NCBI RefSeq assembly: GCF_023078335.1
Contig: NZ_CP095550.1
Location: forward strand, 744,001-808,000
DNA length: 64,000 nucleotides
Direction of reading: 5' to 3'
Source of the DNA: Metabacillus endolithicus
GTDB lineage: Bacteria > Bacillota > Bacilli > Bacillales > Bacillaceae
A program made the position numbers and the translations under genes. Shown here piece by piece: positions 10,097 through 20,534 of the stretch. Positions within the stretch are counted from its first letter, which is position 1. Each line of letters opens with the position of its first letter. The notes beneath the pieces are model-generated. The model was not told where the DNA came from. It did no database searches and was given only the letters and a program-made list of their open reading frames with translations.

Positions 10097-10663
10097 TTAT
10101 CCTTTTATCAAAGATAGTACCTCTGCTCTTGATGCCTCATCTTTTCGGAATACCCCTCTTACAGCAGACGTAACCGTTTGTGCCCCAGGTTTTTTTATCC
10201 CTCTCATTGTCATACACATATGCTCGGCTTCAACAACGACCATTACTCCGTGTGGATCGAGTGATTCATTAATACTATCAGCTATGGTTGATGTAATCCG
10301 TTCCTGTAATTGTGGTCGTTTCGCTACTGCCTCTACTGCACGTGCAAGTTTACTCAATCCTGTTACTTTTCCACCTTTAGGTATATATGCTACATGAGCT
10401 TTTCCGTAGAAAGGTACGAGGTGGTGTTCACACATTGAATAAAACGGGATATCCTTAACTAATACAAGTTCTTCATGATCTTCCCCAAAAATCGTTTGAA
10501 AATGTTCAGATGGATCTTCATTTAACCCGCTAAATACCTCAGCATACATTTTCGCCACTCGCTTTGGTGTATCTATCAAACCCTCGCGATTAGGATCTTC
10601 CCCTACCGCTTCAAGAATCAATTTTACAGCGTGTTCAATCTGTTCAAAATTAACTTCACTCAT
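10097..10663 (-). CDS. folE: GTP cyclohydrolase I FolE (MtrA)
   Basis: First enzyme of folate/pterin synthesis: GTP to dihydroneopterin triphosphate. At 188 aa it has the zinc and active-site segments [21 protein letters not shown] and RPQLQERIT, and CMTMRGI. The start has an AGGAGG ribosome binding site. It is the mtrA gene of the mtrAB (folE-mtrB) operon. Confidence 0.97.
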   Translation of the reverse strand: MSEVNFEQIEHAVKLILEAVGEDPNREGLIDTPKRVAKMYAEVFSGLNEDPSEHFQTIFGEDHEELVLVKDIPFYSMCEHHLVPFYGKAHVAYIPKGGKVTGLSKLARAVEAVAKRPQLQERITSTIADSINESLDPHGVMVVVEAEHMCMTMRGIKKPGAQTVTSAVRGVFRKDEASRAEVLSLIKG

Positions 10664-10765
10664 GTTGGGACCTCCTGGACATTCATTTGTAGAGATTCTA
10701 GCATAATCAAAGGATGAAAAGCAAAGTGGATTAACTTAGAGGAATTTGTTTTCTTACAAATGAAA

Positions 10766-10785
10766 AGCCCCTTAAATAAGGGGCT
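10766..10785 (-). terminator. Intrinsic terminator after hbs
   Basis: Perfect palindrome AGCCCCTTAAATAAGGGGCT followed by TTTTCA on the minus strand, downstream of hbs and upstream of folE. Confidence 0.75.
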
Positions 10786-10832
10786 CTGTGAAGAAAGCTT
10801 GTATGTAATAGTAATTACATGACAAATTAAAC

Positions 10833-11111
10833 TTATTTTCCTGCTACTGCATCTTTAAGTGCTTTACCTGGTTTGAAAGCAGGCACCTTGCTTGCAGCAA
10901 TTTCAATCTCTTCACCAGTTTGTGGGTTACGACCTTTACGAGCCGCACGCTCACGAACTTCAAAGTTACCGAAACCGATAAGTTGTACTTTATCACCGTC
11001 TTTTAGTGCATCTAAAATTGTATCGAAAACAGCATCAACTGCTTTAGTTGCGTCTTTTTTAGATAACTCACTAGCTTCTGCTACTGCGTTGATAAGTTCT
11101 GTTTTATTCAT
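10833..11111 (-). CDS. hbs: DNA-binding protein HU (HBsu)
   Basis: Nucleoid protein that bends and compacts DNA. 92 aa, the usual length, with start [12 protein letters not shown]. The signature [19 protein letters not shown] and the arm region [18 protein letters not shown] are present. A GTG three codons upstream lies inside the GGAGGAGG ribosome binding site, so the ATG at 11111 is chosen. A long non-coding stretch of about 340 bp precedes it. Confidence 0.96.
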   Translation of the reverse strand: MNKTELINAVAEASELSKKDATKAVDAVFDTILDALKDGDKVQLIGFGNFEVRERAARKGRNPQTGEEIEIAASKVPAFKPGKALKDAVAGK

Positions 11112-11120
11112 GCCTTTCAC

Positions 11121-11453
11121 CTCCTCCCAAAGGGATGGAACTCTTATTAGTCTTCATTTCTTCACAGTTTTGATTAATTGTATACATGATATCGTGATAT
11201 TACTATCAACACGCTTATCTTATACGATTTTTCTACATATTTCAATGATTTTCATCATGAATATTGGTTATTTAGGAAGAATCGACCAATAGAGAAAACA
11301 ATTTCTTTAAAAAGATTAACACAATCATTCAAGCGAATCAAGCAATTACCGAATAAAAAACCACTTGTATCAAGGATTTACGCTTTTTTTACGAACGTAC
11401 GTTTTGACGCAAGGGAATTTATGACATTATTTATTTCTAATAAAACAAAAAAA
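11121..11453 (-). other. Long upstream region of hbs
   Basis: No gene is seen between spoIVA and hbs. One weak sigma-A candidate on the minus strand is TTGAAA with TAAGAT 17 bp downstream. A second possible TTGATA box lies nearer the gene. B. subtilis hbs is known to have two promoters and a long leader, which fits, but neither box pair here is strong. Confidence 0.4.
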
Positions 11454-11473
11454 GACCTCTTAGAATAGAGGTC
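11454..11473 (-). terminator. Intrinsic terminator after spoIVA
   Basis: Stem GACCTCT/AGAGGTC followed by TTTTTTTG on the minus strand, immediately after the spoIVA stop. Confidence 0.85.
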
Positions 11474-11479
11474 AAATCT

Positions 11480-12958
11480 TTATAATATGATGGCAATTAA
11501 TCCGCCAGAGCCTTCATTGATAATTCTTTCTAATGTTTCTTTTAGCTTGTAACGAGCATTTTCAGGCATTAATGATAATTTAGCTTGTATACCTTCTCGT
11601 ACAATTGAACTTAAACTGCGTCCGAAAATATCCGAATTCCAGATGGAAAGTGGGTTATCTTCAAAGTCTTGCATAAGGTATCGAACAAGTTCTTCTGACT
11701 GTTTTTCTGTGCCTATAATTGGCGCAAATTCTGATTCAACATCCACTTTGATCATATGGATGGAAGGTGCAACAGCTTTTAAGCGAACTCCAAATCTAGA
11801 ACCTTGGCGAATAATTTCAGGTTCATCAAGACTCATATCCGCAAGGGCTGGTGCTGCAATACCATAACCAGTTTGCTTCACCATTCGGAGTGCATCAGAA
11901 ACTTGATCATATTCTGCCTTCGCATAAGCAAAGTCTTGCATTAGCTGTAGTAAATGATCCTTACCACGAATTTCAACCCCTACAACTTCTTTAAGGATTT
12001 GATCATAAAGATCATCTGGAGCATATAGGTCAATCTCGGCAATTCCTTGCCCCATTTCAATACCAGCCAAGCTTGCTCTATTAATAAAGTCATACTCGCT
12101 GAATTGACCTACAACACGGTCTACATCGCGTAACCTCTTAATATCTTTAACTGTATCTTTAACAGCCTCTTGATAGCTTTGTCTTAACCAATGATCCTCT
12201 CTTAATACCATAACCCAGCTTGGGAGATTTACATTCACCTCAAGCACAGGGAACTCGTATAGAGACTCTCTTAGTACACTCATGACATCTGTTTCTCTCA
12301 TGCTTTCAACACTCATTGCGAGGACAGGAATATCATATTTTTCATTTAATTCTTTGCGAAGGGCTTCTGTTTCTGGGTGATGAGGATGAACCGTATTAAT
12401 AATCATAATAAACGGCTTTCCTACTTCTTTTAACTCTTCAATAACTCTAGCTTCAGCTTCTAAATAATCATGGCGTGGAATGTCACCGATGGAACCATCT
12501 GTCGTAATGACACATCCTAGTGTTGAATGTTCTTGAATTACTTTACGTGTACCAATTTCTGCTGCTTCATGAAAAGGTATTGGCTCTTCATACCACGGAG
12601 TGTTGATCATGCGAGGACCATTTTCATCCTCATACCCTTTGGCTCCTGGAACTGTGTAACCTACACAATCTACTAATCTAATATTGACATCAAGACCCTC
12701 ATCTACATGAATAGAAACTGCTTGATTCGGGACAAATTTCGGCTCAGTAGTCATAATTGTTTTACCAGCTGCACTTTGTGGTAATTCATCTTGAGCTCTA
12801 GCTTTGTCAGATTCATTGTCAATGTTAGGTAGTACGACTAATTCCATGAACTTTTTAATAAAAGTAGATTTACCTGTTCTAACTGCACCAACTACTCCTA
12901 AATATATATCGCCACCAGTTCGTTCAGCGATATCCTTGAAAATATCTACTTTTTCCAA
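11480..12958 (-). CDS. spoIVA: Stage IV sporulation ATPase SpoIVA
   Basis: Mother-cell morphogenetic ATPase that polymerises on the forespore surface as the coat basement layer. Full length at 492 aa. The N-terminal P-loop GAVRTGKSTF lies at about residues 24-33, followed by the VDCVGYTVPGAKG switch segment. The C-terminus ends NEGSGGLIAIIL, matching the conserved tail used for SpoVM and membrane localisation. It is monocistronic, with its own terminator and a possible sigma-E promoter upstream. Confidence 0.98.
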   Translation of the reverse strand: MEKVDIFKDIAERTGGDIYLGVVGAVRTGKSTFIKKFMELVVLPNIDNESDKARAQDELPQSAAGKTIMTTEPKFVPNQAVSIHVDEGLDVNIRLVDCVGYTVPGAKGYEDENGPRMINTPWYEEPIPFHEAAEIGTRKVIQEHSTLGCVITTDGSIGDIPRHDYLEAEARVIEELKEVGKPFIMIINTVHPHHPETEALRKELNEKYDIPVLAMSVESMRETDVMSVLRESLYEFPVLEVNVNLPSWVMVLREDHWLRQSYQEAVKDTVKDIKRLRDVDRVVGQFSEYDFINRASLAGIEMGQGIAEIDLYAPDDLYDQILKEVVGVEIRGKDHLLQLMQDFAYAKAEYDQVSDALRMVKQTGYGIAAPALADMSLDEPEIIRQGSRFGVRLKAVAPSIHMIKVDVESEFAPIIGTEKQSEELVRYLMQDFEDNPLSIWNSDIFGRSLSSIVREGIQAKLSLMPENARYKLKETLERIINEGSGGLIAIIL

Positions 12959-13020
12959 GTGATCCCCTCCCGATCATACAATATTGGGATAAAGCTTATC
13001 CGTTTTCTTATAGGACATTA

Positions 13021-13053
13021 TATATGTATGACATTGTCCTATTTATTTATGAC
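13021..13053 (-). promoter_or_regulatory. Possible sigma-E-type promoter of spoIVA
   Basis: A CATACATA -10-like box (13030-13021) lies upstream of spoIVA, with GTCATA further upstream. The spacing is longer than ideal for sigma E, so the call rests mainly on the -10 box and on known sigma-E control of spoIVA. Confidence 0.35.
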
Positions 13054-13117
13054 TTTGTTTCTAAATTTTTTTAGGTATTCTCCAAATTAGTCATTGGTCA
13101 TAAAAGCGAAAAAAGAA

Positions 13118-13154
13118 AACCCTTCTTTTAGAGTGTATTCTCCAAAGAAGGGTT
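13118..13154 (-). terminator. Intrinsic terminator after yphF
   Basis: Stem AACCCTTCTTT/AAAGAAGGGTT followed by TTCTTTTTT on the minus strand, downstream of the yphF stop. Confidence 0.85.
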
Positions 13155-13187
13155 CATGACTTATTTTTAAAATTTTTTAAAAAGAAT

Positions 13188-13923
13188 TTATTGGCCAGCT
13201 GTATCAAAGATCGGTTCGCCGGCATCATTTATTGTATAAGGTAAGGAATAGGCAGGTACAAAAGGTTTCCCGTCTACAAGAACACCGCGAATATCATCGC
13301 CAGGCTTAAAGCTGTGCGTACTATCTTGTAAAGCTTTAGATAAATCGATGCGATAATCCACATAAATTTTTGCCTCTTTATCTATAACTAGAGGTAAATA
13401 TTCTCCTGAATATGGGCTTCGCAATCATCGGCGGCTCTTTATAACCTAATTTTTCATAGTTTAATGTATAGATATCATTTGTAATAAGATCTTCAAATGG
13501 TGGATATCCGTTCGCTTGACGATAGACATTTAATTTGATCGTCAACTCATGTATCTCCTCAGAAATGCGTAAATCAATTAATTTAACAGTAGGATCTTCT
13601 TCTACATCCACTAACACATACTGGTAGATCCCACCACTTTCATAGGCTGTACCAGGTGGCTCAGCCATATATTTAGGTGTTATTGCAGAAAAATCAATAG
13701 GATACTTTTGATAAATAGGTGTTGACATATCCTTTGTTTTGATCGGCAGCAACCCACCTGTATCTTGTTGGTATTGATCTACAGACTTCTGCACAGCAGT
13801 TATTTGGTCATCATAAGGTACTGTGTTTTTCTGTAATTTTTCTTCCGGGTAAAGACATCCAGATAAAAGGATGCAACCAAAAATCACTATCAAAATCTTA
13901 TAGAATTTCATTCTAAATAACAT
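13188..13923 (-). pseudogene. yphF: YphF-like lipoprotein (frameshifted)
   Basis: Uncharacterised membrane-anchored protein next to spoIVA, as in B. subtilis. The N-terminus is a lipoprotein signal with lipobox LLSGC. Two frames cover the protein: 181 aa from 13923, then 78 aa to 13188. Deleting one base at 13415-13421 turns the junction into PPMIASPYSGEYLPLV and gives one protein of about 244 aa. No catalytic motif is recognisable. The break is probably a one-base sequencing insertion. Confidence 0.8.
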
Positions 13924-13937
13924 CCTTTTATTAAGTA

Positions 13938-14123
13938 TTATTCCGATACAGGTCCAGTGAAAACAACGAACAAGATAATTAACCCTGCTAGAATCATAAA
14001 AAGATAGGCAAAAACTGAAACAATTACTTTAAATATACCTTTTAACTTAAATCGACTTAAATAAATGAGTAAAATTGAGATAAACATAAAAGCCATTGAT
14101 GCAAATGAAATCCACATCTTCAT
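13938..14123 (-). CDS. yphE: YphE-like small membrane protein (DUF2768)
   Basis: 61 aa with two predicted membrane segments (about residues 3-22 and 31-56) joined by a short basic loop, LSRFKLKG. Length and position between gpsA and yphF match B. subtilis YphE. The function is unknown; its spoIVA neighbourhood suggests but does not show a sporulation role. Confidence 0.75.
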   Translation of the reverse strand: MKMWISFASMAFMFISILLIYLSRFKLKGIFKVIVSVFAYLFMILAGLIILFVVFTGPVSE

Positions 14124-14598
14124 AAGGGTTTACACTCATAAAGACTCCTCCTCATACAAAAAACTCAGGGAAATATTAAGACTTAAACAATAAAATAAAT
14201 AATGTCGAACTCCATGGTTGATTATATTATACTTTTAGAGGCTTGTCCAAGGAGGTAAAGTTCATTTAAATACTCTAAGTAAACGTTTAAACAAAAAAGC
14301 TGAAGTAAAGAGGGGACGAACTTTACTTCAGCCACAGAACCGACTAAATAGTACCCAAACTATAAGAACAACTCTTATTTGACTACCATGCATTTTATGC
14401 GGAAGTATTATGTTTTGTATCATCTAATGCCTAGTTACGCCATTAAACTTTCACTTTAGATAATGTACAGGCTTTTAGGATTAGATTGACAAAAATCATA
14501 CAATCCATAAACGAAGTAATCTTAAACCTTATAGGATATTGTTCCTTTGTTTTTATTTCTTGTTATCATATGCTGATAGATGATTATACGTCACCTAA
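14124..14598. other. Intergenic region between yphE and gpsA
   Basis: About 475 bp with no convincing gene on either strand. The only structure is the strong inverted repeat at 14299-14332, which is about 270 bp beyond the gpsA stop. Confidence 0.6.
14299..14332 (-). terminator. Strong hairpin/terminator distal to gpsA
   Basis: A perfect 12-bp inverted repeat GCTGAAGTAAAG/CTTTACTTCAGC with a 10-base loop, followed on the minus strand by TTTTTTG. It is well placed to end gpsA transcription, although unusually far from the stop. Confidence 0.75.
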
Positions 14599-14599
14599 A

Positions 14600-15631
14600 T
14601 TAACGATTCTCCATGATATTTACCAGGTCTTCCATTTCATGAGTTTTAACACGGGCCATTAACGAATCAACCGCTTCTTTTGGAGATTTACCGTTAAATA
14701 ACACTTCATATAACGCTTCAGTAATTGGCATCTTCACATGGTATTTTTGAGCAAGCTGATAGGCTGCTTTTGTCGTTCTTACCCCTTCAACAACCATCCC
14801 CATGTTTTCTAACACTTCGTCCAGGTTATGACCCTTACCTAAAAGATTACCAGCACGCCAGTTTCTCGAATGAACGCTTGTACACGTTACAATTAAATCT
14901 CCAATTCCTGTTAGTCCAGAGAAAGTTAAAGGGTTTCCTCCCATTTTACTACCTAGACGTGCAATTTCGGCCAATCCCCTTGTGATAAGGGCAGCTTTCG
15001 CATTATCTCCATAGCCAAGTCCATCTGTAATCCCCGCGGCTAGCGCAATAATATTTTTTAATGCCCCACCAATTTCCACACCGATAATATCTGGATTTGT
15101 ATAAACACGAAAATTTTGATTAATAAATAGATCTTGTATGTATTCAGCCGCTTTCATATTTTTTGATGAAGAAGTAACGGTTGTGATATGTCGTTGACTA
15201 ACTTCCTCTGCATGACTTGGTCCAGATAAGACAACAATATCTCTTAATAGCTGAGATGGCACTTCTTCTTCAATAATTTCTGAAATTCGCAGCAAAGTAT
15301 CCGGTTCAATTCCTTTACTAACATGAACAAACGTTACGCGTTCTTTTATGACCTTAATTATATCTTTAAGAACTTCACGTATTGCTTTTGTTGGTACGGC
15401 TAATATAACAGTCTTTACATCTTTTAAACTTTCTTCAAAATCTGAATAACCAACAATGTTTTCCGGGAGGTCAATACCTGGGAGATACTTTTCATTTCTT
15501 CGTGTCGAATTAATTTCGTTTATTAATTCAGGACGATGCCCCCATAACTTTACACGATGTCCATTATCAGCAAGAACAATGGCTAGTGCTGTTCCCCAGC
15601 TCCCCGCACCTACTACCGTAATTTGTTCCAT
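14600..15631 (-). CDS. gpsA: Glycerol-3-phosphate dehydrogenase [NAD(P)+] GpsA
   Basis: Reduces dihydroxyacetone phosphate to sn-glycerol-3-phosphate for phospholipids. Full length at 343 aa. The N-terminal dinucleotide fold [10 protein letters not shown], the substrate/catalytic segment [13 protein letters not shown] and [14 protein letters not shown] are visible. It follows der, from which it is separated by a hairpin. Confidence 0.97.
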   Translation of the reverse strand: MEQITVVGAGSWGTALAIVLADNGHRVKLWGHRPELINEINSTRRNEKYLPGIDLPENIVGYSDFEESLKDVKTVILAVPTKAIREVLKDIIKVIKERVTFVHVSKGIEPDTLLRISEIIEEEVPSQLLRDIVVLSGPSHAEEVSQRHITTVTSSSKNMKAAEYIQDLFINQNFRVYTNPDIIGVEIGGALKNIIALAAGITDGLGYGDNAKAALITRGLAEIARLGSKMGGNPLTFSGLTGIGDLIVTCTSVHSRNWRAGNLLGKGHNLDEVLENMGMVVEGVRTTKAAYQLAQKYHVKMPITEALYEVLFNGKSPKEAVDSLMARVKTHEMEDLVNIMENR

Positions 15632-15663
15632 GTTATCACACCTTTCAGAACAATTTTAACAAA

Positions 15664-15687
15664 AAGTAACAGGATTACCTGTTACTT
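15664..15687 (-). terminator. Hairpin between der and gpsA
   Basis: Stem AAGTAACAGG/CCTGTTACTT with a four-base loop, followed by TTTTTG on the minus strand, just after der. Confidence 0.75.
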
Positions 15688-15736
15688 TACCTTTAAAACA
15701 TTACTAACCTTGAAGGTAAACAATAAGATTTGGCTA

Positions 15737-17047
15737 TTATTTGCGTTCTCTAGCAAAAATCTTAATAGGTGTACCATCAAATTCAAATGCAGCCCTAATA
15801 CGGTTTTCTAAAAAGCGTTCGTACGAAAAGTGCATTAATTCCGGCTCATTAACGAAAACAACAAAAGTAGGTGGTTTTACAGCTACTTGTGCTGTATAGA
15901 ATATTTTTAATCGTTTGCCTTTATGTGTTGGAGTTGGATTCATTGCAACAGCATCCATTACCACATCATTTAAAACATTTGTCTGAACCCTTCTTGAGTG
16001 ATTCTCACTAGCTAGTATAATATGAGGCATTAACGTATGAATTCGCTTTTTAGTTAAAGCTGAAAGGAATACAATTGGAGCATAATCTAAGAACTTAAAG
16101 TGATCACGTATATTAACTTCAAATTCCTTCATTGTTTTCTCATCTTTTTCTACAGCATCCCATTTATTCACAACAATTACTACTGCTTTTCCAGCTTCAT
16201 GAGCATATCCGGCAATATGCTTGTCCTGCTCAATGATTCCTTCTTCTCCATTTATTACGACTAAGATAACATCTGAGCGATCAATTGCTTTTAATGCTCG
16301 AAGGACACTATATTTTTCAGTTGTTTCATATACTTTTCCTTTTTTTCGCATACCTGCAGTATCAATGATAACAAATTCTTGTCCTTCATATTTATAAACT
16401 GTGTCAATCGCATCCCGAGTAGTACCTGCGATGTCACTTACGATAACACGGTCTTCTCCTAAAATCGCGTTAACGAGAGAGGATTTCCCAACATTAGGTC
16501 TGCCAATAAGGGAAAATTTTATTGTTGTTTCATCGTAATCGTCAGTTCCTGGACTTTTAAAATGTTTTGCAACTTCGTCTAATAAGTCACCCAAACCTAA
16601 ACCGTGAGAGCCTGAGATCGGAAATGGTTCTCCAAATCCTAACGAATAAAAATCATAAATATTTGCGCGCATTTCAGGATTATCTACCTTGTTAACTGCC
16701 AATACAACCGGTTTATTGGAACGGTATAAAATTTTAGCTACTTCTTCATCAGCAGCCGTAACCCCTTCACGAACATTTGTTAAAAACACAATAACATCAG
16801 CTTCATCGATAGCTATCTCTGCTTGATGACGGATTTGCGCTAAGAAAGGTTCGTCCCCAATATCTATTCCACCCGTATCAATAATATTAAATTGATAAGT
16901 CAACCATTCTCCAGAACTATATATTCTGTCCCTAGTAACACCTGGGATATCTTCAACAATAGACACACGCTCTCCTACAATACGATTAAAGATTGTTGAC
17001 TTACCTACATTTGGTCTTCCAACTATTGCTATAACTGGTTTTGCCAT
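15737..17047 (-). CDS. der: Ribosome-assembly GTPase Der (EngA)
   Basis: Essential double GTPase in 50S subunit maturation. Full length at 436 aa. The first G domain has GRPNVGKST near residue 10, DTGG and NKVD. The second has GRPNVGKSS near residue 182, DTAGM and NKWD. A KH-like C-terminal domain ends [10 protein letters not shown]. Confidence 0.98.
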   Translation of the reverse strand: MAKPVIAIVGRPNVGKSTIFNRIVGERVSIVEDIPGVTRDRIYSSGEWLTYQFNIIDTGGIDIGDEPFLAQIRHQAEIAIDEADVIVFLTNVREGVTAADEEVAKILYRSNKPVVLAVNKVDNPEMRANIYDFYSLGFGEPFPISGSHGLGLGDLLDEVAKHFKSPGTDDYDETTIKFSLIGRPNVGKSSLVNAILGEDRVIVSDIAGTTRDAIDTVYKYEGQEFVIIDTAGMRKKGKVYETTEKYSVLRALKAIDRSDVILVVINGEEGIIEQDKHIAGYAHEAGKAVVIVVNKWDAVEKDEKTMKEFEVNIRDHFKFLDYAPIVFLSALTKKRIHTLMPHIILASENHSRRVQTNVLNDVVMDAVAMNPTPTHKGKRLKIFYTAQVAVKPPTFVVFVNEPELMHFSYERFLENRIRAAFEFDGTPIKIFARERK

Positions 17048-17391
17048 TAGTTACACCATCCTGACTTATATAAACTCAATTTTTTATCATAAGAGTTACA
17101 ATTATGGTAATGTTCATATCAAACCCGTTTCATAATACACCACTTTCTTGGACAATTCCTAAAAAAAGTAAAAGGAAAGTAACGATTATAAAAGGCTAGT
17201 TAGACATCTTGTTACAAACGTATACGAAAAATTTCTACAAACGTTTCGGTCCATTTTCAGATACCACCATTCATTTTCTGATAGTGTGATAAAATTGGAC
17301 TTAAAGTTAAGCTCATATATGTATTCATTAGCCTATATGGCTAAATATAAACTACCACAAAATACTAAAATAAGATCTCTTATAAAAGAAA
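17048..17391. other. Intergenic region upstream of der
   Basis: About 345 bp with no supported gene. It must hold the der promoter, but I see no box pair convincing enough to place it. Confidence 0.5.
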
Positions 17392-17413
17392 CCCTTCTGC
17401 TTGAAAAGAAGGG
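17392..17413 (-). terminator. Intrinsic terminator after the YIEGIA gene trio
   Basis: Stem CCCTTCT/AGAAGGG, followed by TTTCTTTTATA on the minus strand, about 40 bp after the 62-aa gene. Confidence 0.7.
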
Positions 17414-17455
17414 CTTAACTTTTATATATTATCAGACATTACTTCATTTCACAAC

Positions 17456-17644
17456 TTAGTGTTTAACAACAACATACATGTCTTCTCCAATACCATGTGC
17501 AATTCCATCTAATATTGCTTCTAAATTTTTGGCGTAAAAGTGCATTTCTTCCTGTGTTTTACAAATGAAAATTGCGGTTCCACCAGCTGCTTTTGTTTTA
17601 TCAGTTGTAATAATAGCCAATATGTATTTTTCAAGTGCACTCAA
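17456..17644 (-). CDS. 62-aa protein next to the YIEGIA gene (putative YIEGIA partner)
   Basis: Small soluble protein starting at a TTG with GGAGGGG upstream. It begins SALEKYILAIITTDKTKAAGG and has no membrane segment or signal. It follows the YIEGIA gene by 1 nt, so the two are probably translated together. Databases name a family of this kind a capping complex subunit for YIEGIA proteins; I assign it by size, context and sequence feel, not by a search. No biochemical function can be read from the sequence. Confidence 0.65.
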   Translation of the reverse strand: MSALEKYILAIITTDKTKAAGGTAIFICKTQEEMHFYAKNLEAILDGIAHGIGEDMYVVVKH

Positions 17645-17645
17645 T

Positions 17646-18536
17646 TTATTCCCCTCCTTGACGGTTCGCCTTCGCTTCAGATGGCATTCTTATTGCATTT
17701 TCAAGGGTCGGTGTATCTCCAATCACTTGTATGGCTTTGTCAACATCTCGATCTTGCGGTAAAACAAACACCCCAAGGCGTCCGTCATCTAAATCTCTTT
17801 TAGCTAAGGGCACAAGTGCAGGCTCTCCGGAATCACGAACAACTCCTAATGCAGTGGACACATCATGAAGAATGGCTTGTCGTTGCCCCAAGTTAGCAAT
17901 GGTTGTTTTTGAGTTGGCATTCTTAGGTGTTAATATAAACCCCATCCCATATTTAAGGATAGCCTGTTGCTTGTCAGGAATACCTATGTTCATAATATAA
18001 ATATTGTCAACATATAGTCCCGCACCTTCAAAATGAGGTTCTACAAATTTTATGTCTACAAGATCTTTTATTCTACTTCCGGACATGAGTTTACGACAAG
18101 CAATGAAGCAAATAATTCCAACAATAATAGCGACATAAATATTAAGGACCAAGTAAGCAAAAGTAGTTAAAAGTGAAGTGAATATGACAAGATAATTTCT
18201 GCTTTCAAAAGCAATGGCAATTCCTTCTATATATGTATTCCCTCTAGGGACAAGTTCATAGCCATCTAAAACAGTTAGTGTATTTCTTTCCATATTCCTT
18301 ACATCTCTAAATTGAGAAGCAGCTAAAGTAAGAAACGTAATCGCTGTAAAATCTTCTTCCATTATGGAAGGAACAGCAACTGTCCCTAAGCCAGCTGCAA
18401 TAAAGCCAAGGGCAACATGGATGATTTTCCCATGCAAGTAAGTGGGGTATTGTCTATAATCAGTTTTAAGCATATGAAGTCTGGTTAATACTCCAACAAC
18501 AACTCCAAAAAGCACTGGTATCGTATATTCACTCAT
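17646..18536 (-). CDS. yphB: YIEGIA-family membrane protein (YphB-like)
   Basis: 296 aa. The sequence contains the family-naming motif YIEGIAIAF at about residues 101-109. The first half has several hydrophobic segments (residues 5-20, 38-60 and a hairpin at about 112-150). The C-terminal half (from about 160) looks soluble. It follows yphA by 1 nt and precedes the 62-aa gene by 1 nt. Conservation is restricted to spore formers and the role is probably in sporulation, but the mechanism is unknown. Confidence 0.8.
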   Translation of the reverse strand: MSEYTIPVLFGVVVGVLTRLHMLKTDYRQYPTYLHGKIIHVALGFIAAGLGTVAVPSIMEEDFTAITFLTLAASQFRDVRNMERNTLTVLDGYELVPRGNTYIEGIAIAFESRNYLVIFTSLLTTFAYLVLNIYVAIIVGIICFIACRKLMSGSRIKDLVDIKFVEPHFEGAGLYVDNIYIMNIGIPDKQQAILKYGMGFILTPKNANSKTTIANLGQRQAILHDVSTALGVVRDSGEPALVPLAKRDLDDGRLGVFVLPQDRDVDKAIQVIGDTPTLENAIRMPSEAKANRQGGE

Positions 18537-18537
18537 A

Positions 18538-19143
18538 TTATCCCTGCTTCTCCTTTGTTTGTTTTTGAAATCTGTGTAGTGATTGTTCTACTAATAATGT
18601 AAACTGTTGCAAAATTGTCCATAAGTAAATCATTGCACAACCAATTACTATCATATCTAAAAAGGCAGCAGTACCAAATGTTAACTGATCATGGAATTTA
18701 CTCATAATCAACCAATATAAAAACTCCCCTTGAGAGACTGAAATCAAATAAAATGTAAATCGTTGGGAAGAATCCTTGCCCAAGTAAATAGCAAGTAAGC
18801 TGACAATCAGACTTACAATTATGCGGTAATCGAATATAAACCAAACAGGATCATAAATGTGAAATAACATGATACCTGCGTATGCAAATGTTAATGTTAA
18901 ATTGGTCAAATAAAAAGTAACCAGTTTGCGTTTATTTTTCACGGCTAAATAATATCCTAATAACAAAAACATGATTAATGAACAATTGATATAAAAAGTA
19001 GATACAACCAGAAAAACCTTACTTATTAATATTGTAACTAATAGGAAAAACGCTAATTTCACTCGACTTTTGTTTTTTCTCATTATGAAAGTGACCACAA
19101 CCCACCCTAACCACATAAACCAGTAAAAAATGATTCCTTCCAT
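18538..19143 (-). CDS. yphA: YphA-like multi-spanning membrane protein
   Basis: 201 aa, rich in hydrophobic stretches (about six to seven membrane segments) with a basic C-terminal tail HRFQKQTKEKQG. It is first in a tight three-gene cluster with the YIEGIA gene, as yphA is in B. subtilis. No known catalytic motif. The function is unknown; the context suggests a shared membrane or sporulation role. Confidence 0.75.
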   Translation of the reverse strand: MEGIIFYWFMWLGWVVVTFIMRKNKSRVKLAFFLLVTILISKVFLVVSTFYINCSLIMFLLLGYYLAVKNKRKLVTFYLTNLTLTFAYAGIMLFHIYDPVWFIFDYRIIVSLIVSLLAIYLGKDSSQRFTFYLISVSQGEFLYWLIMSKFHDQLTFGTAAFLDMIVIGCAMIYLWTILQQFTLLVEQSLHRFQKQTKEKQG

Positions 19144-19275
19144 CTCACTCCTCCTACTATTCCCATTATGTCTATTTCCAATTAGCTTTAATCGAAAATT
19201 AGTAAAAAATAGTAGTTATGATTAACATGAAAAAGACAAAAGTTAAGGTATACCTTATATAGGGAGGTTATGTAA

Positions 19276-19407
19276 ATGGGAAAAGATCGACAAGAAAAGA
19301 AATTAAGAAAAAGTCAACGTGTTGAGTCAGATCGTGATCAATCTTTAACTTATCCTGGTGCAACAAGAGTAGAGGGACCAGAAGCCGCAAGAGAAAGAAA
19401 CAGATAA
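19276..19407 (+). CDS. ypzI: YpzI-like small protein
   Basis: 43 aa, highly charged, sequence beginning MGKDRQEKKLRKSQRVESDR and ending ARERNR, with an AGGGAGG ribosome binding site 8 nt upstream. It is one of the few plus-strand genes here and is convergent with fni. Size, charge and position match B. subtilis YpzI. The function is unknown. Confidence 0.8.
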   Translation: MGKDRQEKKLRKSQRVESDRDQSLTYPGATRVEGPEAARERNR

Positions 19408-19441
19408 TTAGAAAAGCTTATACTTTTTGATAAGTAAAATA

Positions 19442-19469
19442 AAAAGCTGGTCAAGTATTGACCAGCTTT

Positions 19470-19470
<1 letters not shown>
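19442..19470. terminator. Bidirectional terminator between ypzI and fni
   Basis: Stem AAAAGCTGGTCAA/TTGACCAGCTTTT with a 3-base loop, T-rich on both sides; it serves the two convergent genes. Confidence 0.85.

Positions 19471-20534
<1,064 letters not shown>

Noticed and set aside
10068..10397. Plus-strand 109-aa open frame
   Set aside because: It is a shadow of folE, whose zinc-binding motifs are clear on the minus strand.
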